Positions 9,856-18,265 of a stretch of DNA of 64,000 bases are shown here, in pieces. The position numbers and the translations under genes are program-made. How positions within the stretch are numbered: the first letter of the stretch is position 1; each line of letters starts with the position of its first letter. The stretch comes from Niabella soli DSM 19437. GTDB lineage: Bacteria; Bacteroidota; Bacteroidia; Chitinophagales; Chitinophagaceae. The stretch covers positions 682,001-746,000 of the forward strand of contig NZ_CP007035.1 in assembly GCF_000243115.2 (NCBI RefSeq), read 5' to 3'. The notes under the pieces were generated by a model. The model was given only the letters and a program-made list of their open reading frames with translations, did no database searches and was not told the DNA's origin.

Positions 9856-11592
9856 ATGAAATACTTGAAAACAAATATACAGGTAACGGCCATTAGCCTG
9901 TTGACGGCCGGGACCTTGCTGATCAGCAGTTGTACGAAGCAGTTGGATCAGTTATCGCAAACGACTTTGGTGGATCAGCAGTTCTGGAACAACTCCAATG
10001 ACCTGCTTACCGGTACTAACTATCTCTATTCCTCCTTGCCCGGCTTTGAAACACCGCTGGAAGACCGGTATGGCGGGCTGGCTATGGATGTATTTAATGG
10101 TACGCTTGATAAGATAAGCGATGGCACCCGCACCGTTCCGGCAAATGACGATAACAACTGGACGAATCCTTATAAACTGATAAGGGCGGCCAACAATATT
10201 CTTGAAAAGGCACAGACAATTACTAACGATAACCCGGCGCTCACCACTTATTGCCTGGCGCAGGCACGTTTCTTCAGAGCCCTGGCTTATTACAAACTGG
10301 TACGTGCCTATGGCGATGTACCTTACCTGGGCCGCACTGCAAGTGAAACCGATTCACTGATCTTTAGTGCCAGGGTTCCGCGCGAGCAAATTATGGATTC
10401 TATTTATGCAGACCTGGATTTTGCCGCTGCCAACAGCCCGCAGGCTGATAAGATTTCTGGAACCACAGCGGTTACGGGGATACCCGGAAGCGAATATGGA
10501 CGCATTACCCGCGGGGGAGCGCTTGCATTTGAATCGCGTGTGGCATTAATGGCCGGGACCTGGAATAAATTTCACGGTGGAAGCAATGCCGCCAAGCATT
10601 TGCAAAAAGCCCTTACTGCCGCCCAAACCGTAATGACAGAAGGAAAATATGCTTTGTATACCGGCGATGGCGCTAATAGTTATATCTCCCAATATGGGTA
10701 TGGAGCAGAGACCTATTCCCAAAATAAGGAAGTAGTAATGGCGCGCCTTTACGGACAAAGTGCCTCAAATAATGTGAGCTCTCAATCCTTTGCGCGCAAC
10801 CCTACAACCGACGGTACCTGTGCCGCAACGCGTAAATATGTAATGATGGCATTGTATTCTGATGGATTACCTGCCGGAAAATCGCCGCTGGACTCCAATG
10901 GGAAAGAAACGGGTCTGCTTACCGATTACCAGCACCGGGACCCAAGGCTGGTGCTGACGTCTTTTAAAGTAGGTGATCCTTATGTAAGTATTAACAATGC
11001 CGTCAACCTTACTTATGGTAATACCTATTATTACCAGCAGAAAAAATATTGGGTTAAAGAAGATTTTACACAAGGCTACGGCTTCCATGATTATTATATC
11101 ATCCGTTATGCAGAAGTGCTGTTAAACTATGCGGAAGCAACCTTTGAGCTGAATGATGGGAAGATATCCGATGCCGATCTGGATGCTACGATCAATTTAT
11201 TGAGAAAAAGGGCAACCAACAACGATAATACGAAATTACCTCTTTTAACAAACGCGTTCGTTACCGCTAATGGGTTGGATATGCGTACAGAGATCAGAAG
11301 AGAACGCACTATTGAGCTGGCCTTTGAAGGATTTAATTATTGGGATCAGCTACGCTGGAAAACAGCGGAAACAGAGATGCCTCAGGCGATTGTGGAAAGG
11401 AAATATTTTTCCGGCCTCAATTATGGCGGCTCAACTCCTCCAAAAAATATCGATGCCAATGGTTATATTATAATGGAAGCGGCAGCCCCGGTACGTAAAT
11501 TTGATCCTAATAAAGATTACTTATGGCCGATACCATCAGCACAAATCGGGTTAAGTCATAATAACGTGACTCAAAACCCGGGTTGGCAGTAA
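9856..11592 (+). CDS. SusD/RagB family surface glycan-binding lipoprotein
   Basis: The start was placed at 9856 rather than at the upstream ATG 9742 because only there does a lipoprotein signal begin: MKYLKTNIQVTAISLLTAG followed by the lipobox LISSC. The mature 550-residue protein has SusD features: a TPR-rich helical core (ARFFRALAYYKLVRAYGDVPYL is the family signature) and the C-terminal EIRRERTIELAFEGFNYWDQLRWKTAE type segment. SusD caps the SusC barrel outside the cell and captures glycan. The gene follows susC by about 140 bp and is surely co-transcribed. The 38-codon upstream extension has no signal and is probably leader. Confidence 0.95.
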   Translation: MKYLKTNIQVTAISLLTAGTLLISSCTKQLDQLSQTTLVDQQFWNNSNDLLTGTNYLYSSLPGFETPLEDRYGGLAMDVFNGTLDKISDGTRTVPANDDNNWTNPYKLIRAANNILEKAQTITNDNPALTTYCLAQARFFRALAYYKLVRAYGDVPYLGRTASETDSLIFSARVPREQIMDSIYADLDFAAANSPQADKISGTTAVTGIPGSEYGRITRGGALAFESRVALMAGTWNKFHGGSNAAKHLQKALTAAQTVMTEGKYALYTGDGANSYISQYGYGAETYSQNKEVVMARLYGQSASNNVSSQSFARNPTTDGTCAATRKYVMMALYSDGLPAGKSPLDSNGKETGLLTDYQHRDPRLVLTSFKVGDPYVSINNAVNLTYGNTYYYQQKKYWVKEDFTQGYGFHDYYIIRYAEVLLNYAEATFELNDGKISDADLDATINLLRKRATNNDNTKLPLLTNAFVTANGLDMRTEIRRERTIELAFEGFNYWDQLRWKTAETEMPQAIVERKYFSGLNYGGSTPPKNIDANGYIIMEAAAPVRKFDPNKDYLWPIPSAQIGLSHNNVTQNPGWQ

Positions 11593-11623
11593 GACGAGTG
11601 TTGTGTTAATTGTAAAGTCGGGG

Positions 11624-11656
11624 AACGTGAGAGGATAAATGGGCCCCTCTCACGTT
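11624..11656. terminator. Stem-loop between susD and the downstream enzyme genes
   Basis: AACGTGAGAGG and its perfect reverse complement CCTCTCACGTT are separated by 11 nt. There is only a short T stretch after it, so it could be a partial terminator or an mRNA-stabilising hairpin lowering enzyme gene expression relative to susCD. Its right arm is also the start of a dispersed repeat (11646-11679). Confidence 0.5.
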
Positions 11657-11679
11657 TCACTTTTGACGTTTCACGATTA
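11646..11679. repeat. 34-bp dispersed repeat, copy 1
   Basis: This 34-bp stretch (beginning CCTCTCACGTTTCAC and ending CGTTTCACGATTA) recurs in inverted orientation at 24331-24364 with only two mismatches. Both copies are intergenic. Confidence 0.7.
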
Positions 11680-11720
11680 ATCTAACGCTGTTTTGAAATG
11701 GAATAGGCCCTTATTAAGAC

Positions 11721-11811
11721 CGTCATTTCGATCGATACGCAGTGGAGAGAGCAATCTCGTTAATGATAAAATTTCTCTTCATCCGCCTTTGGCGGACTCG
11801 CCGAAATGACG
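11721..11811. repeat. Inverted-repeat-bounded intergenic element
   Basis: The 91-bp stretch starts with CGTCATTTCG and ends with its exact complement CGAAATGACG. An inner hairpin (TCCGCC TTT GGCGGA, about 11782-11796) lies near the right end. Degenerate relatives occur at 27313-27372 and 39067-39125 (CGTCG/ATTxCGA ... CATTAAAGAAC or TTATTAAAGAAC). Confidence 0.6.
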
Positions 11812-11855
11812 ATTTTTGATGTAGCATTCATTTTTATAACCCTCAGATCGTTTCC

Positions 11856-13775
11856 ATGAAAAAACTGTTTTGGCTGGCACTTTTTGCGATAAGCACTAAT
11901 AGGGTGTTCGCAACACCCGTTCCCCGTAACCTGCTGCAACAACAGGCTTCTGTTCAGCAGATCAAAGAAAAATTATTGCCCCCCGGCCAATGGGTGCCTT
12001 ACCCGGCTTACCACAACCGGAGCGGATGGAATAAGATGACTGACGGGATAGGGGGGCAGTTGATCGCCCAGGGCGAAAAACAACTGGATTATAAATGGCA
12101 GGTCATAACCGCTACGGACTACCTGGAGTATGAACGTAGCGGCAGCCGTGTGATCATGGAACAACCATACAACGAAAATGTAAACGCGCTGGCCCAGTTA
12201 ATGATCGCAGAATTGGCCGAAGGAAAGGGGCGGTTCATGGACCAGATCGTAAACGGCGTGTGGTCGCTTTGCGATATGCAGTCCTGGGCTTTGTCTGCAC
12301 ACCTGCCCGTTCAAAAAACAAAAAGAAATTTACCCGATCCATCAGAGCAGATTATTGACCTGGTGTCGGGTGATGTGGGCTCGCTGCTTTCCTGGTCGGT
12401 TTATTTTTTTAAGGCAGACTGGGATAAGATCAATCCTGTAATTGCAAAGAGAGTGCAATTAAATATCCGGCAGCGTATCCTGGAGCCTTATATGCAGCGC
12501 AGTGATTATTGGTGGCAGGCATTTGAAGGCAAGCCGGGGCAATTGGTAAACAATTGGAACCCCTGGTGCAATGCCAATGTGCTGGCCTGTTTTTTATTGG
12601 AAGAAAAAAACCAGGACGCCCTTGCAGCAGCAGTGTACCGTACCATGCGCAGCGTGGATCAGTTTTTAAATTATGTAAAAGAAGACGGCGCTTGTGAAGA
12701 AGGCCCTTCCTATTGGGGGCATGCAGCGGGTAAGCTATATGATTATTTGCAGTTGCTATACGATGCCACTGGCGGTCGTATCAGCATTTTTAATAAGCCC
12801 ATGGTCAAAAACATGGGTGAATATATTGCGCGCAGCTATGTAGGCAACGGGTGGGTAGTGAATTTTGCGGATGCGGCTGCTAAGGGAACAGCGGATCCGG
12901 GCCTGGTGTATCGCTTCGGAAAGGCCGTGAACAGCCTGGAAATGGAATCTTTTGCAGGGGCATTGCTTGCCGGGCATAAAGAAATCGTGTCCGGGGACCG
13001 CGATATGTTCCGGACACTCGAAGGATTAAAAGGATATAAAGAACTGCAAAGCGCACCTGCAGCATTGCCAAAGGCTTCCTTTACCTGGTATCCGCAAACT
13101 GAGTTTTGCTATATGCGCAATGACAACGGGATGTTCTTCGCCGGCAAGGCGGGTAACAATAATGAAAGCCATAATCATAATGACGTAGGCTCGTTTAACC
13201 TGTACGTTAATGAAACGCCTTTTATTATTGATGTTGGTGTAGGAACCTATACCCGGCAAACGTTCAGCAGCGAGCGCTATAGCATCTGGACCATGCAAAG
13301 CAATTATCATAACCTGCCGCTGATAAATGGGCAGCCGCAATTATTCGGCGCACAATACAAAGTCTCGGCTGTGTCTTTTGATCCCAATAAAAAACAATTT
13401 ACCCTGGATATGGCCGGCGCTTATGGCCCGCTGGCTGCCGTTAAAGAATGGAAACGCACTTATACACTTTCTAAAAATGCCTTGCATCTGGAAGATGTTT
13501 TTAAATTGAATACTATAAAAGACACCACAGCACTGCATTTTATGACGTGGAGGCGTCCTGCCGTTACTAAACCTGGTAGCATCCTCATCAAAGAAGGCGC
13601 ATCCGGTTTGCAGATACAATATGATCCCGCCCGGTTGGACCCCGCTATAGAGGCCATCCCCGTAAAAGATCCGCGCCTTACAAAAGTTTGGGGCGACACC
13701 GTGTACCGGCTGGTACTGCGGGTGAAAAAGCAATCACTAAGCGGCAGCTATGCAATAGATTTTATCAAACAATAA
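11856..13775 (+). CDS. Heparinase II/III family polysaccharide lyase
   Basis: A 639-residue secreted protein with a short signal peptide (about 1-19). The N-terminal part (about 30-390) is an alpha/alpha toroid (VNNWNPWCNANVL, DGACEEGPSYWGHAAGKLYDY). The C-terminal half is the heparinase II/III beta-sandwich, with the diagnostic segment NNNESHNHNDVGSFNLYV (about 432-450) and DVGVGTYTRQTFSSERY. The family cleaves uronic-acid-containing chains by beta-elimination using Tyr and His; NEYxHNxND-type histidines are visible. The product would have an unsaturated uronic acid at the non-reducing end, the substrate of the next gene. Whether the polymer is a glycosaminoglycan, alginate or other uronan is not decided by the sequence. 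Confidence 0.88.
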   Translation: MKKLFWLALFAISTNRVFATPVPRNLLQQQASVQQIKEKLLPPGQWVPYPAYHNRSGWNKMTDGIGGQLIAQGEKQLDYKWQVITATDYLEYERSGSRVIMEQPYNENVNALAQLMIAELAEGKGRFMDQIVNGVWSLCDMQSWALSAHLPVQKTKRNLPDPSEQIIDLVSGDVGSLLSWSVYFFKADWDKINPVIAKRVQLNIRQRILEPYMQRSDYWWQAFEGKPGQLVNNWNPWCNANVLACFLLEEKNQDALAAAVYRTMRSVDQFLNYVKEDGACEEGPSYWGHAAGKLYDYLQLLYDATGGRISIFNKPMVKNMGEYIARSYVGNGWVVNFADAAAKGTADPGLVYRFGKAVNSLEMESFAGALLAGHKEIVSGDRDMFRTLEGLKGYKELQSAPAALPKASFTWYPQTEFCYMRNDNGMFFAGKAGNNNESHNHNDVGSFNLYVNETPFIIDVGVGTYTRQTFSSERYSIWTMQSNYHNLPLINGQPQLFGAQYKVSAVSFDPNKKQFTLDMAGAYGPLAAVKEWKRTYTLSKNALHLEDVFKLNTIKDTTALHFMTWRRPAVTKPGSILIKEGASGLQIQYDPARLDPAIEAIPVKDPRLTKVWGDTVYRLVLRVKKQSLSGSYAIDFIKQ

Positions 13776-13792
13776 ACCAATAAAACAAAGGT

Positions 13793-15049
13793 GTGAAAAA
13801 GAAGCTCATTATTTTTATAGCGTTGGTCGTTTCGCTGATCGGCGATGCCGCTTATACTACTGACGGCAACAAACTGGTGGACGAGGATTTTAAATACGCA
13901 ATGGTTCAGGTAAAAAGAATGCTGCAGGTAACGGACTACAACAGCGGTAAATTTCCCCGGACAACCAACAAAGAAGGCAAACTCGTAACTACCGACATGT
14001 ACGACTGGACCCCGGGCTTTTTTCCCGGAAGCCTTTGGTATTTGTATGAATATTCAAAAGATGCAACAATAAAAAAGCAGGCGCTGGGGTGGACGGAAAA
14101 GCTGGAACCGCTGAAGACCTTTACCCAACATCATGACCTTGGGTTTATGATGTATTGCAGTTATGGGAATGCCTATCGCTTAACCGGCAACCCGGCCTAT
14201 AAAAATATCCTGGTACAGTCGGCCCGGTCATTAAGCACCCGGTTTAGCCCTGTTACCGGCGCCATTAAATCCTGGAACCGGTTTAACTCCTGGCATGGAA
14301 ATAAAACCTACTATTACCCCGTGATCATCGATAATATGATGAACCTGGAATTATTGTATTTCGCTTCAAAAGCCACTGGCGACAGCAGTTTCAGACATAT
14401 TGCCACCACCCATGCCCTTACCACAATGAACAACCAGGTGCGTAAGGACTACAGTCATTATCATGTGGTTTGCTATGATTCAGTTACCGGTAAAGTAGTA
14501 GGGCGGGAAACCGCACAAGGCTATGCCGATAACTCTACCTGGTCGCGCGGACAGGCCTGGGGTATTTATGGATTTACGATGGTGTACCGGGAAACACATG
14601 ATCCCCGGTTCCTGAAAACTGCAATAGGGATGGCTGATTTTTTCCTCAATAATAAAAGACTTCCGAAAGATAAAGTGCCTTACTGGGATTTTAATGCAGG
14701 GCAAAAAGGGTATACGCCGGGTATAAATTCTTACGCCAATAAAGTGACCACGCTTTACCGGGATGCTTCCGCCGCCGCTATTACAGCATCAGCATTACTG
14801 GAATTGGCGATGTATGCCCCGGCGAAGAAAAAACAATACATCAGTGCAGCGGCCACTATGCTGCAATCCTTAAGCAGTGCCGCTTACAGGGCGCCGGTGG
14901 GGACCAATGGTGATTTTCTTTTAATGCATTGTGTAGGCAGCATACCCCACCGGTCAGAGATCGATGAACCCCTGGTATATGCCGACTATTATTTCCTGGA
15001 AGCATTAACCCGTTATAATAAACTGATGAAAACCGGCAGGGTGTTTTAA
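13793..15049 (+). CDS. GH88/GH105-type unsaturated uronyl hydrolase
   Basis: A 418-residue secreted protein that starts with GTG 17 bp after the lyase stop. After the signal peptide (about 1-19) it is an (alpha/alpha)6 barrel of the unsaturated glucuronyl/rhamnogalacturonyl hydrolase type. Diagnostic stretches are MYDWTPGFFPGSLWYLYEY, HHDLGFMMYCSYGNAYRLTG (Asp115), PVIIDNMMNLELLYFASKAT (Asp180) and STWSRGQAWGIYGFTM. The two aspartates correspond to the catalytic pair of the family, which hydrate the vinyl-ether of the unsaturated uronate made by a lyase. Immediate coupling to the lyase gene supports stepwise depolymerisation in the periplasm. GH88 is favoured over GH105 by the WxRGQAWGIYG segment, but this was not tested. 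Confidence 0.9.
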   Translation: MKKKLIIFIALVVSLIGDAAYTTDGNKLVDEDFKYAMVQVKRMLQVTDYNSGKFPRTTNKEGKLVTTDMYDWTPGFFPGSLWYLYEYSKDATIKKQALGWTEKLEPLKTFTQHHDLGFMMYCSYGNAYRLTGNPAYKNILVQSARSLSTRFSPVTGAIKSWNRFNSWHGNKTYYYPVIIDNMMNLELLYFASKATGDSSFRHIATTHALTTMNNQVRKDYSHYHVVCYDSVTGKVVGRETAQGYADNSTWSRGQAWGIYGFTMVYRETHDPRFLKTAIGMADFFLNNKRLPKDKVPYWDFNAGQKGYTPGINSYANKVTTLYRDASAAAITASALLELAMYAPAKKKQYISAAATMLQSLSSAAYRAPVGTNGDFLLMHCVGSIPHRSEIDEPLVYADYYFLEALTRYNKLMKTGRVF

Positions 15050-15058
15050 TAAAAAAGC

Positions 15059-15125
15059 GCCGGGAAGGAGGTAAATAGAGGTTGAGACAAAACCTTCCCG
15101 CCGCTGCGCCTTCCCGGCTATTGAT
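15059..15125. repeat. REP-like element, copy A
   Basis: It begins GCCGGGAAGGAGGTAAAT and ends CTTCCCGGCTATTGAT, so the ends are inverted repeats (GCCGGGAA / TTCCCGGC). It follows the GH88 stop directly. An inner GGGAAGG pairs with CCTTCCC, giving a strong hairpin that may also act as a terminator. Related copies lie at 27394-27477, 50903-50968 and 62811-62880. Confidence 0.65.
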
Positions 15126-15199
15126 TTTTTCAGTGCTGCTATGTTTCAGTGGCAAAAGGAAAATAAAAATTAATTTAGCACAACCGCTACAATAGAGCC

Positions 15200-16471
15200 A
15201 TGATGAAAAAATATATTTTCTTAGGATGCGCCTTACTGGCCTTGAATCTTCCGGGGGCCTTTGCGCAGAAAAATAAAAAAGGAACTATCGCAAAGCCTGC
15301 ACAGGCCGCGGGTTTGCTGGACCGTGCGCTTTGGGTAAAAGCCTTATACAAAATAGCGTATCCCGTGGTGCACAATCTGGCGCAGGGCACGCTCAAAAAG
15401 AACATGCCGTTGGAACAGGGGGCAAACTATAACCTGGTGGTAACAGACGTTACCTATTTGGAAGCCGTTGGAAGAACGGCCGCCGGTATTGCTCCCTGGC
15501 TGGAATTGCCCGATGATAATACCGAAGAAGGTTTACTGCGCGCCAAAATGCGCAAAGAATTCCAGCAGGGATTAAAAAATGCAGCCGACCCCGCAAATCC
15601 CGATTACCTTAATTTTCAAAAGCAGGCACAACCTATTGTAGACGCTGCCTACCTGGCCCACGCGTTTTTAAGAGCGCCGAAAGCATTATGGGAGCCTTTG
15701 GATTCCATTACAAAGCAACGCTATATTCAAGACTTTAAATCATTGCGCAACCGCAACGGCGCCTATAATAACTGGCTGGTTTTTGCCGGGTTAACGGAAG
15801 GGTTTTTAAGATATATCGGGGAGGATTATGATCCGGCCCGGGTAGATTTTGCGCTGAATAAAATGAAGGAATGGTATGCCGGTGATAGCTGGTATAAAGA
15901 TGGCGACCTGTTTAGTATGGACTATTATAATTCCTATGTTATTCATCCCATGTTGACGGATCTGGTGCGGATACTGCTGGAAAAACGTCCGGGAAAAATG
16001 CACGTAACCGAAGCCGATTATGACCTGGTACTGCGCCGCATGGTGCGCCATTCGGAGTTCCTGGAACGGATCATTGCACCCGACGGAACCTACCCGGCTT
16101 TTGGACGTTCCGTCACCTATCGCACGGCTGCTTTCCAGGTGCTGGGGCAGGTAGCATTGATGCAAAAACTGCCCTCCTATATTTTGCCGGCACAGGTACG
16201 CTGTGGTTTAACAGCGGTGATAGAGAATATGTTTGAGGGCAACCAGAATTTTGATGCCAATGGATGGTTGGTGCTCGGCTTCAATGGCCATCAGCCCATG
16301 ATCGCGGATGTTTATACCTCTACCGGAAGTTTGTATATGGCCACGCTTGGCTTTTTACCCTTGGGCCTGCCGGCAGATAATCCTTTCTGGACCGGCGCTC
16401 CGGCGGATTGGACCAGCAAGAAGGCCTGGAGCGGCCAGCCGGTGAAGAAAGATTATAAAGTGGAGTATTGA
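15200..16471 (+). CDS. DUF2264 domain-containing secreted protein
   Basis: A 423-residue protein with a signal peptide (about 1-22, GAFAQ) and a DUF2264 domain filling the rest: YLEAVGRTAAGIAPWLELPDD, YNNWLVFAGLTEGFLRYIGED, GDLFSMDYYNSYVIHPML and APDGTYPAFGRSVTYRTAAF are characteristic. DUF2264 proteins fold as an alpha/alpha barrel and are frequent in glycosaminoglycan and pectin loci of Bacteroidota; a glycoside hydrolase or lyase role is likely but the reaction is not established from the sequence. It is the last gene of the susCD run, separated from GH88 by a repeat. Start is ATG 15200 or 15203. Confidence 0.85.
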   Translation: MMKKYIFLGCALLALNLPGAFAQKNKKGTIAKPAQAAGLLDRALWVKALYKIAYPVVHNLAQGTLKKNMPLEQGANYNLVVTDVTYLEAVGRTAAGIAPWLELPDDNTEEGLLRAKMRKEFQQGLKNAADPANPDYLNFQKQAQPIVDAAYLAHAFLRAPKALWEPLDSITKQRYIQDFKSLRNRNGAYNNWLVFAGLTEGFLRYIGEDYDPARVDFALNKMKEWYAGDSWYKDGDLFSMDYYNSYVIHPMLTDLVRILLEKRPGKMHVTEADYDLVLRRMVRHSEFLERIIAPDGTYPAFGRSVTYRTAAFQVLGQVALMQKLPSYILPAQVRCGLTAVIENMFEGNQNFDANGWLVLGFNGHQPMIADVYTSTGSLYMATLGFLPLGLPADNPFWTGAPADWTSKKAWSGQPVKKDYKVEY

Positions 16472-16822
16472 TGTTTTTTTAATCGGGACGGAATTCACCT
16501 TCCGGCGGAAAAAGATTTTTTGCTTACTTTTTTATTCCCGATTGATCCTATCGTGTGGACACAAATCTTGAAAATGATTAAAATATTTTGATATATCCTC
16601 AGGATTTAGGTCGTGACGAATCAACCGCGCCGTATCCATCCTAAGAATGCCCGAAGGGCATAATGTGCATAGCCCATGGCGCAGCCAGGGGGTAACAGAT
16701 GCGTTGAGGGTACGGCCCTGAAAGGGTCGAATGTGTTTGTTGAACGCAGCATTCAATTCCCTATTCACAACAACATTTTCCGCCTTTCCGTCTTCCCGGC
16801 TATTCATTAGCTAATATAACCG
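16472..16822. other. Gene-free stretch with an array of short hairpins
   Basis: No convincing gene. A 91-codon ORF on the minus strand here is an artefact of the hairpins. Successive palindromes are ATGCCC-GAA-GGGCAT (16647-16661), CCCATGGC-GCA-GCCAGGG (16673-16690), CGGCCCT-GAA-AGGGTCG (16713-16729, one G-U pair) and GAATG...CATTC (16729-16754). Three of them have three-nucleotide loops. CTTCCCGGCTATTCAT at 16792-16807 resembles the right end of the REP-like family. Confidence 0.6.
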
Positions 16823-16830
16823 TATCTTCG
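16823..16830 (+). promoter_or_regulatory. Candidate -7 box for the fluoride riboswitch transcript
   Basis: TATCTTCG is one base from the Bacteroidota -7 consensus TAnnTTTG and lies 13 bp upstream of the riboswitch, so the transcript would begin at the aptamer's first stem. Confidence 0.4.
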
Positions 16831-16843
16831 CTGCATATTAAAC

Positions 16844-16902
16844 AGGAAATGGTGTCTTCCTGAACCAAACCGTTCCCACTGGCGGGATCTGATGGCGCCT
16901 GC
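16844..16902 (+). promoter_or_regulatory. Fluoride (crcB-type) riboswitch
   Basis: The 59-nt stretch matches the fluoride aptamer layout. Stem AGGAA (16844-16848) pairs TTCCT (16857-16861) around loop ATGGTGTC. Then comes the conserved AAAC (16867-16870), a second stem TCCC/GGGA (16874-16877 with 16884-16887), and the conserved tail GATGGCGCCTGC (16891-16902), matching GAUGRCRCCURC of the family. Loop GGTGT can pair with GCGCC of the tail through two G-U pairs, forming the aptamer pseudoknot. It sits 40 bp before a CLC-F type gene, the known target. Fluoride binding would raise expression of the exporter. No obvious terminator follows, so control may act on translation initiation. Confidence 0.88.
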
Positions 16903-16942
16903 AAATAGTAATATTTTATTACACCTTTAATCTATTTGTAGG

Positions 16943-18232
16943 ATGTATCGTTTAAAAACAGATCAGGGAAAAATTTTTAAGCAATTAGTTTACTGGACCG
17001 CTCGCATTATACCGGTGTCCGTGGTTACGGGTTCCCTGGTAGCGCTTTTTTTATGGTTGCTGGAGTGGGCTACGGAAACCCGCTGGGCGCATTTGTGGAT
17101 CATTTTCCTGCTGCCCGTAGCAGGAGTAGGCATTTATCTGCTCTATCGTTTTTTTGGCAAAGATGCTGAAGCCGGTAATAACCTTATAATGGACGAGATT
17201 CATGAACCGGGCGGGGGCGTGCCTATACAGATGACACCGCTGGTGCTTGTCAGCACTGTTGTAACCCATTTATTCGGTGGCTCGGCGGGAAGGGAGGGGA
17301 CCGCAGTGCAAATGGGGGGAAGTATTGCCGCACTTTTTTCAAAATGGTACCAGTTGGCAAAAGAAGAACGTAGTGTATTGTTACTATGTGGTATGGCCGC
17401 CGGTTTTGGAGCAGTGTTTGGAACACCCGTTACCGGAGCCATTTTTGCCATGGAAGTACTGTTTATCGGGCGCATCAAATACAATGCGCTCATCCCTTGT
17501 CTGATCTCCAGTTTATTGGCTCATGTGGTTTGCAGCGCATACGGCATACACCATACACTCTATTCGATAACTACACGAATACCTGCCGCAATTGTAAAAA
17601 AAGGAGGCTGGGAACTGTCGTTCGATTTTGTGCTGTTGACCAAAGTGATCGTCGCCGGCATCTTTTTTGGATTGGCGGGAATGGCCTTTGCCTGGCTGGC
17701 GCATACGCTGAAAAAATTATGGAAGCTATTGATAAAATGGGATTGGCTGATACCCGTGGCAGGTGCGGTTGTTATACTCAGCGTAAGTTATTTGCTGGGA
17801 ACCTTTGACTACCTGGGATTGAGCGTTACTAACCCGGATCAGCAGAATAGTATTGTTAGTGCTTTTAGCTACGGTGGTGTAACGCACTGGAGCTGGTTAT
17901 GGAAGTTAGTATTAACGGCGGTTACCCTGAGCGCAGGCTTCAAAGGGGGAGAAGTAACCCCCTTGTTCTTTATCGGCGCGGCGTTGGGGAATACGATTGC
18001 TGCACTTACCGGGGCGCCAGCAGATCTTTTTGCGGGGTTGGGCTTTATTGCTGTTTTTGCTGCTGCCACGAATACACCGGTTGCCTGTATGATCATGGGA
18101 GTAGAGCTTTTTGGTGGCGAAAATATTTTATACTTCGCTATTGCGTGTTTTACTGCTTATTATTTTAGCGGCCACTCGGGCGTCTATAAAGCGCAGCGAA
18201 TTGATGTGCCGAAAACAACCATTAAGCCTTAA
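16943..18232 (+). CDS. CLC-F type fluoride/proton antiporter
   Basis: A 429-residue inner-membrane protein of the CLC family with about ten hydrophobic segments. The pore motifs are [14 protein letters not shown] (78-91, in place of GSGIP of chloride CLCs), [15 protein letters not shown] (112-126, gating Glu118 in GREGT rather than GREGP) and [19 protein letters not shown] (GxFxP-like). GNNLI with GREGT is the pattern of the fluoride-exporting CLC-F clade rather than chloride channels (established knowledge of the family, recalled not searched). The fluoride riboswitch directly upstream supports this strongly. Function: expel cytosolic fluoride in exchange for protons. A generic voltage-gated chloride channel label would be less precise. 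Confidence 0.9.
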   Translation: MYRLKTDQGKIFKQLVYWTARIIPVSVVTGSLVALFLWLLEWATETRWAHLWIIFLLPVAGVGIYLLYRFFGKDAEAGNNLIMDEIHEPGGGVPIQMTPLVLVSTVVTHLFGGSAGREGTAVQMGGSIAALFSKWYQLAKEERSVLLLCGMAAGFGAVFGTPVTGAIFAMEVLFIGRIKYNALIPCLISSLLAHVVCSAYGIHHTLYSITTRIPAAIVKKGGWELSFDFVLLTKVIVAGIFFGLAGMAFAWLAHTLKKLWKLLIKWDWLIPVAGAVVILSVSYLLGTFDYLGLSVTNPDQQNSIVSAFSYGGVTHWSWLWKLVLTAVTLSAGFKGGEVTPLFFIGAALGNTIAALTGAPADLFAGLGFIAVFAAATNTPVACMIMGVELFGGENILYFAIACFTAYYFSGHSGVYKAQRIDVPKTTIKP

Positions 18233-18265
18233 ATCATTAAGAAGTTGAGGCCATTAAGGCTTAAT
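18221..18265. terminator. Inverted repeat at the 3' end of the CLC-F gene
   Basis: ATTAAGCCTTAA (18221-18232, including the stop codon) pairs with TTAAGGCTTAAT (18254-18265) across 21 nt. It is AT-rich, with no T run, so termination is only a possibility. Its right arm coincides with the left end of the repeat element that follows. Confidence 0.35.

Noticed and set aside
16532-16807. A 91-codon minus-strand ORF
   Set aside because: It spans the hairpin array and the REP-like half copy and its composition reflects the palindromes; no motif, no signal peptide.
18233-18265. A strong terminator after the CLC-F gene
   Set aside because: The inverted repeat there is AT-rich and has no T run; it is kept only as a low-confidence feature because it overlaps the end of the mobile element.
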